DNA from: Metarhizobium sp017305935
Lineage (GTDB): Bacteria; Pseudomonadota; Alphaproteobacteria; Rhizobiales; Rhizobiaceae
Length of the DNA: 64,000 nt
Assembly (NCBI RefSeq): GCF_029601685.1
Contig: NZ_JARRIR010000005.1
Coordinates: 325,202 to 389,201, forward strand
Reading direction: 5' to 3'
Made by a program: the position numbers and the translations under genes. Of this stretch, positions 1 to 7,445 are shown piece after piece. How positions within the stretch are numbered: the first letter of the stretch is position 1; each line of letters starts with the position of its first letter. The notes below the pieces were generated by a model. It was not told the origin of the DNA. It saw only the letters and a program-made list of their open reading frames with translations, and searched no databases.

Positions 1-341
1 GGCTTCAGGGCGTGAATGCCGTCCGCATCGATCGGCGTCATCTGCGGGCCATGTCCCTCGGTGAAGCGCACGTCGCGCTTCAGTGCATCGGGAATGACGA
101 GGATATCGGAGAACAGGATCGCCGCATCGAAGCCGTAGCGGCGGATCGGCTGCAGCGTCACTTCCGTCGCGAATTCCGGCGAATAACAGAGATCGAGAAA
201 GCTCCCCGCCTTGGCGCGGGTTGCCCGATACTCCGGCAGGTAACGGCCGGCCTGACGCATCAGCCACAGGGGAGGCGGCGACAGCGTTTCGCCGTCAAGG
301 ACTTTCATGACTGCGCGTTCGACGCTCACGGTTCCATCCAT
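1..341 (-). CDS. hemE: Uroporphyrinogen decarboxylase, N-terminal part (cut by window edge)
   Basis: HemE removes four acetate carboxyls from uroporphyrinogen III to give coproporphyrinogen III in cytoplasmic haem synthesis. Only the first 113 codons are inside the window, read leftwards from an ATG at 341-339. The family N-terminus is clear: PPLWLMRQAGRYLPEYR around residues 23-39, with the substrate-binding arginine in the RQAGR motif, then the ILFSDILVIPDAL segment. An in-frame ATG at codon 12 is an alternative start. The gene diverges from the DUF299 gene, and the space between them is the usual place of the alphaproteobacterial chromosome origin. The truncation is the window limit, not a mutation. 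Confidence 0.95.
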   Translation of the reverse strand, partial: MDGTVSVERAVMKVLDGETLSPPPLWLMRQAGRYLPEYRATRAKAGSFLDLCYSPEFATEVTLQPIRRYGFDAAILFSDILVIPDALKRDVRFTEGHGPQMTPIDADGIHALK

Positions 342-441
342 TTAATAAAAGAGATCTTGAAAGGGTTTCTATTTCTTAGAGTCGGTGACTATCAAGGATT
401 AAAGTCAATCCCCAGACGGTACAAATTGCCGCGCGGGTAAT

Positions 442-494
442 CCCTGACAAGGATAAAACCCTGACTTGATGGCGGGAATACGGAAAAACCCTGA
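442..494. repeat. Three direct CCCTGA repeats in the AT-rich half of the putative origin
   Basis: CCCTGA occurs at 442-447, 459-464 and 489-494. The second and third copies are part of a longer shared word, AAAACCCTGA, at 455-464 and 485-494, spaced exactly 30 bases apart. They sit directly left of the DnaA boxes. They could be an iteron-like protein-binding array or chance in a short AT-rich stretch. Confidence 0.4.
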
Positions 495-553
495 AAATCA
501 TTGAAAAACAGCAATTTATGAAATTTCCGTATGGAGTTGACCGGTGGACGCGC

Positions 554-588
554 TGTGGATAAAGCTTGGCGCGCAAACCTTGTCCACA
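554..588. promoter_or_regulatory. Pair of inward-facing DnaA boxes
   Basis: TGTGGATAA (554-562) matches the DnaA box consensus exactly on the minus strand. TTGTCCACA (580-588) matches eight of nine positions on the plus strand. The two face each other with 17 bases between them. Being next to hemE in an otherwise gene-free gap supports a role in DnaA loading. Confidence 0.75.
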
Positions 589-724
589 GAACCCACAGGC
601 CAGGAGAGGCAAGAGCCACACGATCGCGCGGTGTGGAAAACCCGGGACTTTTCCCAGCCGCCGCGCCGGTCGCCGGGGAAACCGGTTGCTTATCCCAATT
701 CATCAACAGGCGAGGGAAATTAGC

Positions 725-1546
725 GTGGAGAACCGCAAAAATTTCTTCCATCTGCACCTGATTTCTGACTCCACGGGCGAGACGCTGATGTCGGCGGGCC
801 GCGCGGCCTCGGCGCAATTCAAGCTCAGCCATCCCATCGAGCATGTCTATCCGCTGATCCGTAATCGCCGGCAGTTGATGCCGGTGCTGGAGGCCATCGA
901 CCGTGAGCCCGGCATCGTGCTCTATACGGTGGTCGACCAGGAACTGGCGGCGATCGTTCGCGAGCGATGCGCCGAAATGCAGGTGCCCTCGGTCAATGTG
1001 CTCGAACCGGTGATGGATATTTTCCAGAACTATCTCGGGGCGCCGTCACGGCGGCGAGTGGGGGCGCAGCATCGCATGGATGCGGATTACTTCGCCCGCA
1101 TCGAGGCGATGAACTTTGCCATGGACCATGACGACGGCCAGGCGCCGGACGGCTACGAGGACGCCGATGTGGTCATCATCGGCATCAGCCGAACCTCGAA
1201 AACCCCGACCAGCATCTATCTCGCCAATCGCGGCATCAAGACCGCCAATGTGCCGATCGTTGTCGGCATGCCCCTGCCGGAAGCGCTGCTGAAGGTGGTG
1301 AAACCGCTTGTCGTCTGCCTGATCGCCACATCGGATCGCATCTCGCAGGTGCGCGAAAACCGTATTCTCGGTGCCAGCGGCGATTACAGCAACAGCCAAT
1401 ATACCGACCGGGCGACGATTGCCGAGGAGCTGAAATATGCCCGCGCCGTCTGCGCCCACAACAACTGGCCGGTCATCGACGTCACCCGCCGCTCCATCGA
1501 GGAGACGGCGGCGGCCATCGTTGCGCTGCGGCCGAAGCTGCGTTAG
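725..1546 (+). CDS. DUF299 regulatory kinase/phosphorylase of PEP synthase or pyruvate phosphate dikinase (RP001 homologue)
   Basis: This family is a bifunctional enzyme that inactivates PEP synthase or PPDK by ADP-dependent phosphorylation of a threonine and reactivates it by Pi-dependent dephosphorylation, gating pyruvate-to-PEP flux. The product is 273 aa, normal for the family. A P-loop-like G-I-S-R-T-S-K-T runs from residue 153 to 160, and the ILGASGDYSNSQY segment near the C-terminus is typical. I chose the GTG at 725 because GAGGGA lies just upstream and family homology begins at FFHLHLISDSTGE. The open frame reaches further upstream but crosses the DnaA boxes. It is the first gene of the rightward run through maf-aroE-coaE-dnaQ. 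Confidence 0.9.
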   Translation: MENRKNFFHLHLISDSTGETLMSAGRAASAQFKLSHPIEHVYPLIRNRRQLMPVLEAIDREPGIVLYTVVDQELAAIVRERCAEMQVPSVNVLEPVMDIFQNYLGAPSRRRVGAQHRMDADYFARIEAMNFAMDHDDGQAPDGYEDADVVIIGISRTSKTPTSIYLANRGIKTANVPIVVGMPLPEALLKVVKPLVVCLIATSDRISQVRENRILGASGDYSNSQYTDRATIAEELKYARAVCAHNNWPVIDVTRRSIEETAAAIVALRPKLR

Positions 1547-1582
1547 AGCGGTCTCATGAAACCTCCGGCGCGACGAGGCGGC

Positions 1583-2185
1583 ATGCAAAACACCTCCCTG
1601 ATCCTGGCATCCTCCAGCCCGTTCCGGCGCATGCTGATGGACAATGCCGGGTTGACCTTCGAAGCCTATCCGGCAAACATTGACGAGCGCGCCATCGAGG
1701 CGCCGCTGGCGGAAAATGGCGCGAGTCCGCAGGAGGTGGCGCTGGCGCTGGCGCAGGCCAAGGCGCTGGATGTGGCCGGGCGTCACCCGGATGCCATCGT
1801 GCTCGGCTCCGACCAGACCATGTCCCTTGGCGACCGGGTCTATCACAAGCCGGCTCATCGCGATGAAGCAAAAAGCCATCTCTTGTCCTTGTCCGGCAAA
1901 ACGCATCAGCTCAACAGCGCCATGGTTCTGGCCCGCGGCGCAGACGTCCTGTGGCGGCATGTTTCCGAGGCGCGGCTGACGGTGCGCGATCTCTCGGAAA
2001 ATTTTGTCGAGGCCTATCTCGGCCGTGTCGGCGACAAGGCGCTGCAAAGCGTTGGCGCCTATCAGCTCGAAGGCGAGGGGGTTCAACTCTTCACGGCAAT
2101 CGAGGGCGATTATTTCACCATTATCGGCCTGCCGCTTTTGCCGCTGCTGGCGCAGCTGCGCCGTCTCGGAGTCATCGATGGTTGA
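1583..2185 (+). CDS. maf: Maf family nucleotide pyrophosphatase
   Basis: Maf proteins hydrolyse non-canonical or modified nucleoside triphosphates to monophosphates in the cytoplasm (house-cleaning; linked to septum inhibition in Bacillus). The 200-aa product opens with the substrate-loop motif ASSSPFRR and has the catalytic aspartate in GSDQT (D77). The start at 1583 follows CGACGAGGCGG; an in-frame ATG at 1556 would add nine residues with no family match. Its last 8 bases overlap aroE, suggesting translational coupling. Which Maf subfamily (dTTP/UTP or m7GTP type) it belongs to cannot be fixed by eye. Confidence 0.9.
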   Translation: MQNTSLILASSSPFRRMLMDNAGLTFEAYPANIDERAIEAPLAENGASPQEVALALAQAKALDVAGRHPDAIVLGSDQTMSLGDRVYHKPAHRDEAKSHLLSLSGKTHQLNSAMVLARGADVLWRHVSEARLTVRDLSENFVEAYLGRVGDKALQSVGAYQLEGEGVQLFTAIEGDYFTIIGLPLLPLLAQLRRLGVIDG

Positions 2186-3032
2186 TTCACGTGAAACAAG
2201 ACGCGCCTTCGTCTGCGGCCATCCGATCAGGCATTCACGCTCGCCGCTGATACACGGCCATTGGCTGGAGCAGTTCGGCATCGCGGGGCGCTATACGGCC
2301 GAGGATGTCGCACCGGAAAACTTTGCCGGCTTCATCGAAGGCCTGCGCTCCGGCGAAGCCGGCTTCGTCGGCGGCAATGTCACCATTCCGCACAAGGAAG
2401 CCGCCTGCCGTTTGGTGGATACGCCGGATGAACTGGCGAAGGAACTCGGCGCCGCCAACACGCTCTGGGTCGAGGACGGCAAGGTGCGGGCGACCAATAC
2501 CGACGGTTACGGTTTCACCGCCAATCTCGATGCCTGCCATCCCGGCTGGGACAAGGGCTTGCGTGCGGTGATCTTTGGGGCAGGTGGTGCTGCGCGCGCC
2601 ATCGTCCAGGCAGTGCGCGATCGTGGTTTTTCGGAAGTGCATATCGTCAACCGCACCGTCGCGCGGGCGCAGGAACTGGCGGACCGGTTTGGCCCGAAAA
2701 TTTTCGCGCATCCGCAAGGCGCGCTCGGCGAGGTGATGCGCGGCGCCGATCTCTTCGTCAACACCACCTCGGTTGGCATGGATGGCGAGAATGCCATCGA
2801 CATCGATTTTACGCCGCTGGTATCCGGTGCGGTCGTCACCGATATCGTCTATGTGCCGTTGATGACGCCGATGCTGATCAAGGCGCAGGCGCAAGGCTTT
2901 GCGATTGTCGATGGGCTCGGTATGTTGCTGCATCAGGCGGTGCCCGGTTTTGAAAAATGGTTTGGCCGGCGGCCGGCCGTCGATGAGGCGCTACGGGCAT
3001 TGATCGTCGCCGATATGGAGCGCCACGCATGA
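2178..3032 (+). CDS. aroE: Shikimate dehydrogenase (NADP+)
   Basis: AroE reduces 3-dehydroshikimate to shikimate, the fourth step of the chorismate pathway. The 284-aa protein has the shikimate-binding N-domain with GHPIRHSRSPLIH near residues 14-26, catalytic lysine K73 in NVTIPHK and aspartate D109 in NTDGYGF, then the Rossmann glycine loop FGAGGAARAI. Start ATG 2178 lies inside the 3' end of maf (8-base overlap), and the 3' end overlaps coaE by 4 bases (ATGA). A parS-like palindrome is embedded in codons 2-7, so this N-terminus may be constrained by DNA binding as well as by coding. Confidence 0.95.
   Translation: MVDSRETRRAFVCGHPIRHSRSPLIHGHWLEQFGIAGRYTAEDVAPENFAGFIEGLRSGEAGFVGGNVTIPHKEAACRLVDTPDELAKELGAANTLWVEDGKVRATNTDGYGFTANLDACHPGWDKGLRAVIFGAGGAARAIVQAVRDRGFSEVHIVNRTVARAQELADRFGPKIFAHPQGALGEVMRGADLFVNTTSVGMDGENAIDIDFTPLVSGAVVTDIVYVPLMTPMLIKAQAQGFAIVDGLGMLLHQAVPGFEKWFGRRPAVDEALRALIVADMERHA
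2183..2198. other. parS-like ParB-binding site 1 (inside the aroE start)
   Basis: TGATTCACGTGAAACA matches 15 of 16 positions of the bacterial parS consensus TGTTTCACGTGAAACA. It begins at the maf stop codon, lies within the first codons of aroE, and is about 1.5 kb from the origin gap. Embedding in coding sequence is common for parS. Confidence 0.75.
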
Positions 3033-3631
3033 TCGTCATCGGTCTCACCGGCTCCATCGGTATGGGCAAGTCGACGACGGCGGCAATGTTTGCCGAAGCC
3101 GGCGTGCCGGTCAACGACGCCGATGCCGTTGTTCACGACCTCTATCGCGGCGAGGCGGTGGCGCCGGTCGGTGCCGCCTTTCCCGGCAGCGTTCGTGACG
3201 GCGCGGTAGATCGCGTTGAGCTTGCCCGGAAATTGAAGGAGAATCCGGCTAAGTTTGCCGTGCTTGAGGCTATCGTCCACCCGTTGGTGCGGGCGCGCGA
3301 ACAGGCCTTCCTCGGCCGCCATCGCGCGGCTGGAACGGAGATGGTGCTGCTTGATATTCCCCTGCTGTTTGAAACGGGAGGGGAGAACCGGGTGGATAGG
3401 ATCGTCGTCGTCACTTGCGATGCGGCGATCCAGCGCCAGCGTGTCCTGTCGCGGCCAGGCATGACGGACGAAAAATTCGAGCTGATCCTGTCGCGGCAGA
3501 TGCCGGATCGTGAAAAACGCGAACGCGCCGATTATATCGTCGATACCGGCCACGGCATCGAGGCGGCGCGCGAGCGTGTATCCGCCATTATTGCCGATAT
3601 CCGCAGCCGGCAAACGAAACACGAGGACTGA
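3029..3631 (+). CDS. coaE: Dephospho-CoA kinase
   Basis: CoaE phosphorylates the 3'-hydroxyl of dephospho-CoA with ATP, the last step of coenzyme A synthesis. The 200-aa product begins MIVIGLTGSIGMGKST, giving a Walker A loop at residues 8-16, followed by the DADAVVHDLY segment typical of CoaE and the lid region around IPLLFETG. It overlaps aroE by 4 bases and its stop is one base from the dnaQ start, so it sits in a coupled cluster. The other late CoA enzyme in the window, coaA, is 40 kb away. Confidence 0.95.
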   Translation: MIVIGLTGSIGMGKSTTAAMFAEAGVPVNDADAVVHDLYRGEAVAPVGAAFPGSVRDGAVDRVELARKLKENPAKFAVLEAIVHPLVRAREQAFLGRHRAAGTEMVLLDIPLLFETGGENRVDRIVVVTCDAAIQRQRVLSRPGMTDEKFELILSRQMPDREKRERADYIVDTGHGIEAARERVSAIIADIRSRQTKHED

Positions 3632-3632
3632 G

Positions 3633-4334
3633 ATGCGCGAGATCATTTTCGATACGGAAACCACCGGCCTCGACAATAAGACAGATCGGGTCATCGAAAT
3701 CGGTGGCATCGAGCTGTTCAATCATTTCCCGACCGGCAACACGCTGCATCTCTATATCAGCCCCGGCGAGACCAAGGTCCATCCCGATGCGCTGGCGATC
3801 CACGGCATCACAGACGAGTTCCTGAAGGACAAGCCGCCCTTCGCGGATGTGGCCCAGCAGATCGTCGACTTCTTCGCCGGCGCCAAGTGGATCGCTCACA
3901 ACGCCACCTTCGACATCGGCTTCATCAATGCCGAATTCGGCCGTCTCGGCCTGCCGCCGATCCTGCCGGATCAGGTGATCGACACGCTGTCGATGGCGCG
4001 GCGCAAGCATCCGATGGGACCGAATTCGCTGGACGCGCTCTGCCGTCGCTACGCCATCGACAATTCGCACCGCACCAAGCACGGCGCGCTGCTCGACTCC
4101 GAGCTGCTCGCCGAAGTCTATATCGAGATGATCGGCGGCCGCCAGGCCGCCCTCGGTCTGGCGCCGGCCGGCAGCGAAGAGGTGATTGTCGGCATCCAGG
4201 AAGAAGTGACGGTCACCATTGTGCGCGAACGGCCGCGTCCGTTGGCGGCGCGCGTCAGCGTCGCGGAAGCGGAAGCCCATGCGGCGCTGGTCGCCAAGCT
4301 TGGAGACAAGGCGTTGTGGAAGCAATATTCCTGA
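3633..4334 (+). CDS. dnaQ: DNA polymerase III epsilon subunit (3'-5' proofreading exonuclease)
   Basis: DnaQ is the proofreading exonuclease of the replicative polymerase core. The 233-aa protein has all DEDDh motifs: FDTETTG with D7 and E9 (Exo I), HNATFDIGFIN (Exo II) and HGALLDSELLAEVY (Exo III, catalytic histidine and aspartate). The C-terminal tail after about residue 185 is the alpha-binding linker region. ATG 3633 is chosen because the exonuclease fold begins at once; the longer open frame overlaps coaE. It closes the DUF299-maf-aroE-coaE-dnaQ run and is followed by a strong terminator. Confidence 0.95.
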   Translation: MREIIFDTETTGLDNKTDRVIEIGGIELFNHFPTGNTLHLYISPGETKVHPDALAIHGITDEFLKDKPPFADVAQQIVDFFAGAKWIAHNATFDIGFINAEFGRLGLPPILPDQVIDTLSMARRKHPMGPNSLDALCRRYAIDNSHRTKHGALLDSELLAEVYIEMIGGRQAALGLAPAGSEEVIVGIQEEVTVTIVRERPRPLAARVSVAEAEAHAALVAKLGDKALWKQYS

Positions 4335-4353
4335 TCCCGCCAAACGATAGACA

Positions 4354-4389
4354 ACAAAAAACCCGGACGCGAAGCTCCGGGTTTTTTGT
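4354..4389. terminator. Bidirectional intrinsic terminator between dnaQ and secB
   Basis: Arms ACAAAAAACCCGGA (4354-4367) and TCCGGGTTTTTTGT (4376-4389) are perfectly complementary around an 8-base loop. The T-run on the plus strand and the matching one on the minus strand let it end both dnaQ and the convergent secB. Confidence 0.9.
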
Positions 4390-4405
4390 CGGACATTTCT
4401 GCCGA

Positions 4406-4864
4406 TCAGTTCGTGGTCTCGACCTTGGCGCGGGCCTGTTCCTCGGCCATGCGCTGCGTAAACATCTGCGTGAAGTCGATCGGGTCGATCATCAGCGGCG
4501 GGAAGCCGCCGTTGCGGGTGGCGTCGGCGACGATCTGGCGCGCGAAGGGGAACAACAGGCGCGGGCATTCGATGAACAGCAGCGGCAGCATGTGCTCCTG
4601 CGGGAAGCCGGAGATGCGGAACACGCCGCCATAGACCAGTTCGCAGTTGAACACGACCTTGTCGCCGTCGCGGGCTTCGGTGTTCAGCGTCAGCACGACG
4701 TCGAAATCCGTATCCGACAGCGGATTGGCATTGACGTTGACATTGATGTTGATCGCCGGGGCCTGGTCGCGGGACTGCAGGGAGCGCGGCGCGCCCGGAT
4801 TTTCAAAGGAAAGATCCTTGATGTACTGGGCAAGGATATTGAGGCTCGGGCTGGCATCGGTCAT
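4406..4864 (-). CDS. secB: Protein-export chaperone SecB
   Basis: SecB is the tetrameric cytosolic chaperone that keeps preproteins unfolded and hands them to SecA. The 152-aa product (E. coli SecB is 155 aa) shows the family blocks LNILAQYIKDLSFENP near residues 8-23, the alternating INVNVNANPL strand, and FRISGFPQEHMLPLLFIECPRLLFPFAR. The start at 4864 (MTDASPSL) is preferred over an upstream ATG that would add 24 unrelated residues. It is convergent with dnaQ, shares its terminator, and lies 114 bases downstream of fxsA. Confidence 0.95.
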   Translation of the reverse strand: MTDASPSLNILAQYIKDLSFENPGAPRSLQSRDQAPAININVNVNANPLSDTDFDVVLTLNTEARDGDKVVFNCELVYGGVFRISGFPQEHMLPLLFIECPRLLFPFARQIVADATRNGGFPPLMIDPIDFTQMFTQRMAEEQARAKVETTN

Positions 4865-4978
4865 CGGTGGTTTCCTCGCGAAACGATAAAGGCCTGGTGC
4901 GCAGACAGGCGACATCAGTGTCGCGCCACTTATCATTTCAGCGGTTTGCTTACAACCCTTCGCCTTTGGCGCCCGATA

Positions 4979-5485
4979 TCACCGGCCGATGCGTGGGCCG
5001 TTCGACCAGGGCGAATCCGGATCGTTGTCGCGCTTGAAATCCTCGGCGTCGAGATCGACCACCGGCCCGCCGTTGCGGCGCGGGGCGCCGGAGAAGGGCG
5101 AACCCTGCTGGCCAAACCCGCCGGTCGTCACCACCATGCGCGCGCCGATCAGCTTCCAGGCGAGATCGCGCACCGCCGGGATGAAGAACAGCAGGCCGAT
5201 GATGTCGGTGACGAAGCCGGGCAAAAGCAGCAGGAAGCCGGCGACGACGATCATCGCTCCATGCACCAGCTCGCGGCCGGGCACGACGCCGTTGCGGCCC
5301 TCGGCCTGCAGGCGCTTCAAAAGCCCGGTGCCCTGGCGGCGCAGAAGCACGATGCCGAGCAGCGAACTCGCCACCACCAGCCCCAGCGTCGCCAGCACGC
5401 CGATGGCCTTGCCGACAACGATAAAGCCGGCGATTTCGATAAACGGCAGCAGGAGGACGAAAAGCGGAAGAACCGAGGGGCGCAT
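4979..5485 (-). CDS. fxsA: FxsA family membrane protein
   Basis: FxsA (phage F exclusion suppressor in E. coli) is a small inner-membrane protein of unknown mechanism. The 168-aa product has hydrophobic segments at about residues 5-24 and 28-48, a short basic loop containing RRQGTGLLKRLQAE, and another hydrophobic stretch at about 77-103, followed by a polar, glycine/proline-rich tail. The invariant LLPGFVTDIIGLLFFIP block is present. It is transcribed away from the divergent Tim44-like gene and towards secB. Function beyond family membership cannot be stated. Confidence 0.88.
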   Translation of the reverse strand: MRPSVLPLFVLLLPFIEIAGFIVVGKAIGVLATLGLVVASSLLGIVLLRRQGTGLLKRLQAEGRNGVVPGRELVHGAMIVVAGFLLLLPGFVTDIIGLLFFIPAVRDLAWKLIGARMVVTTGGFGQQGSPFSGAPRRNGGPVVDLDAEDFKRDNDPDSPWSNGPRIGR

Positions 5486-5618
5486 GATGATATACCGTTA
5501 AAGGTTGGCGGCGCCGTCAGGATCAGGGCCGGATTGCAGTTTGACTATTTGAATGATCGGCGGCTGCGGACTATATGGGGTTTGAAGCGGCGAATTTTAA
5601 CAGCGGTTCTGGGATAAT

Positions 5619-6326
5619 ATGGGCTCTAGCGATTTCGTGACACTGTTTTTTCTGGTAGCGGCGGTACTCATCTTCCTGCAGCTTCGCAGCGTGCTGGGCC
5701 GGCGGACCGGAAACGAAAAGCCGCCCTTCGATCCATTCTCTGCGCGCGACAAGGCCGGCAACCCGGATGCGAGCGCCGATAACGGCAAGGTCGTCACCCT
5801 GCCGCGACGCGAGCCGGGTGAGGGCGGTGAGGATGCTTTCGCGCCAATCGATGCCGTGGCCCCGGCCGGCAGCGCCTTGAACGCAGCCTTGCGCGATATT
5901 GTCCGCACCGATCCCTCCTTCAATCCGAAGGAGTTTTTGAACGGCGCCCGCATGGCCTATGAAATGATCGTCATGGCCTTTGCCGATGGCGACCGCAAGA
6001 CGCTGAAGGGCCTGCTGTCGCGCGAAGTCTATGAAGGCTTTGACGCTGCGATCACCGAGCGCGAGAAGAACGGCGAAACGGTGAAATCCACCTTCGTCGG
6101 TATCGACAAATGCGATTTCACCCATGCCGAGATGCAGGGATCGGAAGCGCAGTTGACCTTGCGCATCGCCAGCCAGCTGATATCCGCCACCTATGACCGC
6201 GCCGGGGCGCTGGTCGATGGCGATGCGGAAAATGTCGCCGAGGTCAACGACGTCTGGACCTTTGCCCGCGACACCCGTTCGCGCGATCCGAACTGGAAGC
6301 TGATCGCCACCGAATCCGAACAATGA
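5619..6326 (+). CDS. Tim44/TimA domain membrane-anchored protein
   Basis: The product is a 235-aa protein with one N-terminal transmembrane helix (residues about 6-24, FVTLFFLVAAVLIFLQL), a low-complexity linker, and a Tim44-like domain from about residue 85 (LRDIVRTDPSFNPKEFLNGA) to the end. In mitochondria Tim44 tethers the import motor; the alphaproteobacterial version, TimA, is an inner-membrane protein of unclear role. Its last codon overlaps the mltA start (ATGA), and neighbouring secB and fxsA also concern export or the membrane. The start ATG 5619 directly precedes the helix. Domain assignment is by recognition of the fold sequence; function is inferred. Confidence 0.85.
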   Translation: MGSSDFVTLFFLVAAVLIFLQLRSVLGRRTGNEKPPFDPFSARDKAGNPDASADNGKVVTLPRREPGEGGEDAFAPIDAVAPAGSALNAALRDIVRTDPSFNPKEFLNGARMAYEMIVMAFADGDRKTLKGLLSREVYEGFDAAITEREKNGETVKSTFVGIDKCDFTHAEMQGSEAQLTLRIASQLISATYDRAGALVDGDAENVAEVNDVWTFARDTRSRDPNWKLIATESEQ

Positions 6327-7441
6327 GCGCCGGCCCGATCGATTTCGCGCTTCGGCCGCAAAGTTTTGCCGATCTGCCGGGGTGGGGGGATGACGATCCC
6401 TCCGCCCTGTTTGCCGCTTTGCGGGCCTGTCGCCGGCATATTCTTCAGGTGAAACCTTACAAGACGGGATCGCTCGGCCTGACGGTCGGCGATCTGATGC
6501 CGCTTCTGGATGCCGCCGAAGCCGCCGAACCCGACAATGCCGCCGAGGCGCGCGCCTTTTTCGAAGTCCATTGCCAGCCTTTCAAGGTCGAGCGCGCCGA
6601 TGGCGAGCCCGGCTTCGTCACCGCCTTCTACGAGCCGGAAATCGACGTCAGCCCCACACCCGGCGGCGAATGGAGATTCCCCTTCTATCGCCGTCCGGAC
6701 GATCTGGTCGATCTGGACGACGGCAATCGCCCGTCCTTCCTCGACCCGTCCTATGCCTTCGCCCGGCAGACCGAAAACGGCATCGAGCCCTATGCCGACC
6801 GCCTCGCCATCGATAACGGCCATCTCGACGGGCGGGGGCTGGAGATCGCCTGGGCGAAATCCCGCATCGATGTGTTTTTCGTGCACGTGCAGGGCGCGGC
6901 GCGGCTGCGCTATCCCGATGGCAGCCTCAGGCGCATCACCTATGCCGCCAAGGCCGGGCATCCTTTTTCGCCCATCGGCCGGCTGCTGATCGATCGCGGC
7001 GAGATCGCGCCCGCCGATATTTCCATGCAGTCGATCCGCGCCTGGCTGCGCGCCCATCCCGATGAAGCGGATGCGGTGATGGCGCATAACCGATCCTACA
7101 TCTTCTTCCGCGAGGCAGCGGTGGAGGACGAGGCGCTGGGGCCGGTGGCGGCGGCCAAGGTGCCGCTGGTGCCGGGACGGGCGCTCGCCGTCGACCGGAG
7201 GATTCATACCTTCGGCTTTCCCTTCTATATCCATTCGCGATCTCTAACCCATCTCGACGCCGGCCAACCCTTCCAGCGGCTGATGCTGGCGCTGGAAACC
7301 GGCACGGCCATCGTTGGTCCGGCGCGCGGCGATATTTTTACCGGCTCCGGCGATGAGGCCGGCGAACTGGCCGGCACCGTGCGCAACGCCGCCGATTTCC
7401 ATATCCTCATTCCCCGCCGGGCGGCCGAAAGGTTCCGCTGA
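6323..7441 (+). CDS. mltA: Membrane-bound lytic murein transglycosylase A family protein
   Basis: MltA cleaves the MurNAc-GlcNAc bond of peptidoglycan to give 1,6-anhydro ends. The 372-aa protein shows the family order: the FYEPEI block near residue 111, the 3D domain near the C-terminus, and the GDIFTGSGDEAGELAG segment with the likely catalytic aspartate D337. No signal peptide or lipobox is visible at the N-terminus (MSAGPIDFALRPQ), unlike the lipoprotein MltA of E. coli. The start overlaps the Tim44-like gene by 4 bases, so a longer N-terminus is not available in this frame without re-reading that gene. The Smr gene begins 4 bases after its stop. Confidence 0.9.
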   Translation: MSAGPIDFALRPQSFADLPGWGDDDPSALFAALRACRRHILQVKPYKTGSLGLTVGDLMPLLDAAEAAEPDNAAEARAFFEVHCQPFKVERADGEPGFVTAFYEPEIDVSPTPGGEWRFPFYRRPDDLVDLDDGNRPSFLDPSYAFARQTENGIEPYADRLAIDNGHLDGRGLEIAWAKSRIDVFFVHVQGAARLRYPDGSLRRITYAAKAGHPFSPIGRLLIDRGEIAPADISMQSIRAWLRAHPDEADAVMAHNRSYIFFREAAVEDEALGPVAAAKVPLVPGRALAVDRRIHTFGFPFYIHSRSLTHLDAGQPFQRLMLALETGTAIVGPARGDIFTGSGDEAGELAGTVRNAADFHILIPRRAAERFR

Positions 7442-7445
7442 GCCG

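Larger units (their letters stand above)
342..724. other. Putative chromosomal replication origin (oriC) between hemE and the DUF299/RP001 gene
   Basis: This 383-base gene-free gap is AT-richer on its left half (about 342-530), then carries DnaA-box-like sequences: a perfect TGTGGATAA at 554-562, TTGTCCACA at 580-588 (one mismatch), TGTGGAAAA at 632-640 (one mismatch) and TTATCCCAA at 690-698 (two mismatches). A single GANTC (CcrM) site lies at 379-383. In Caulobacter crescentus, Sinorhizobium meliloti and relatives the chromosome origin lies between hemE and the RP001/DUF299 homologue, which is exactly this arrangement. I found no full CtrA site (TTAA-N7-TTAA), only half sites. The call rests on synteny plus boxes; replication activity is inferred. 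Confidence 0.8.

Noticed and set aside
342..724. Full CtrA binding sites in the putative origin
   Set aside because: Only isolated TTAA half sites occur; no pair with 7-base spacing was found.
6876..6891. CACGTG word inside mltA as a further parS site
   Set aside because: Only the central hexamer matches; the flanks read TGCACGTGCA and lack the TTTCAC/GTGAAA arms needed for ParB binding.
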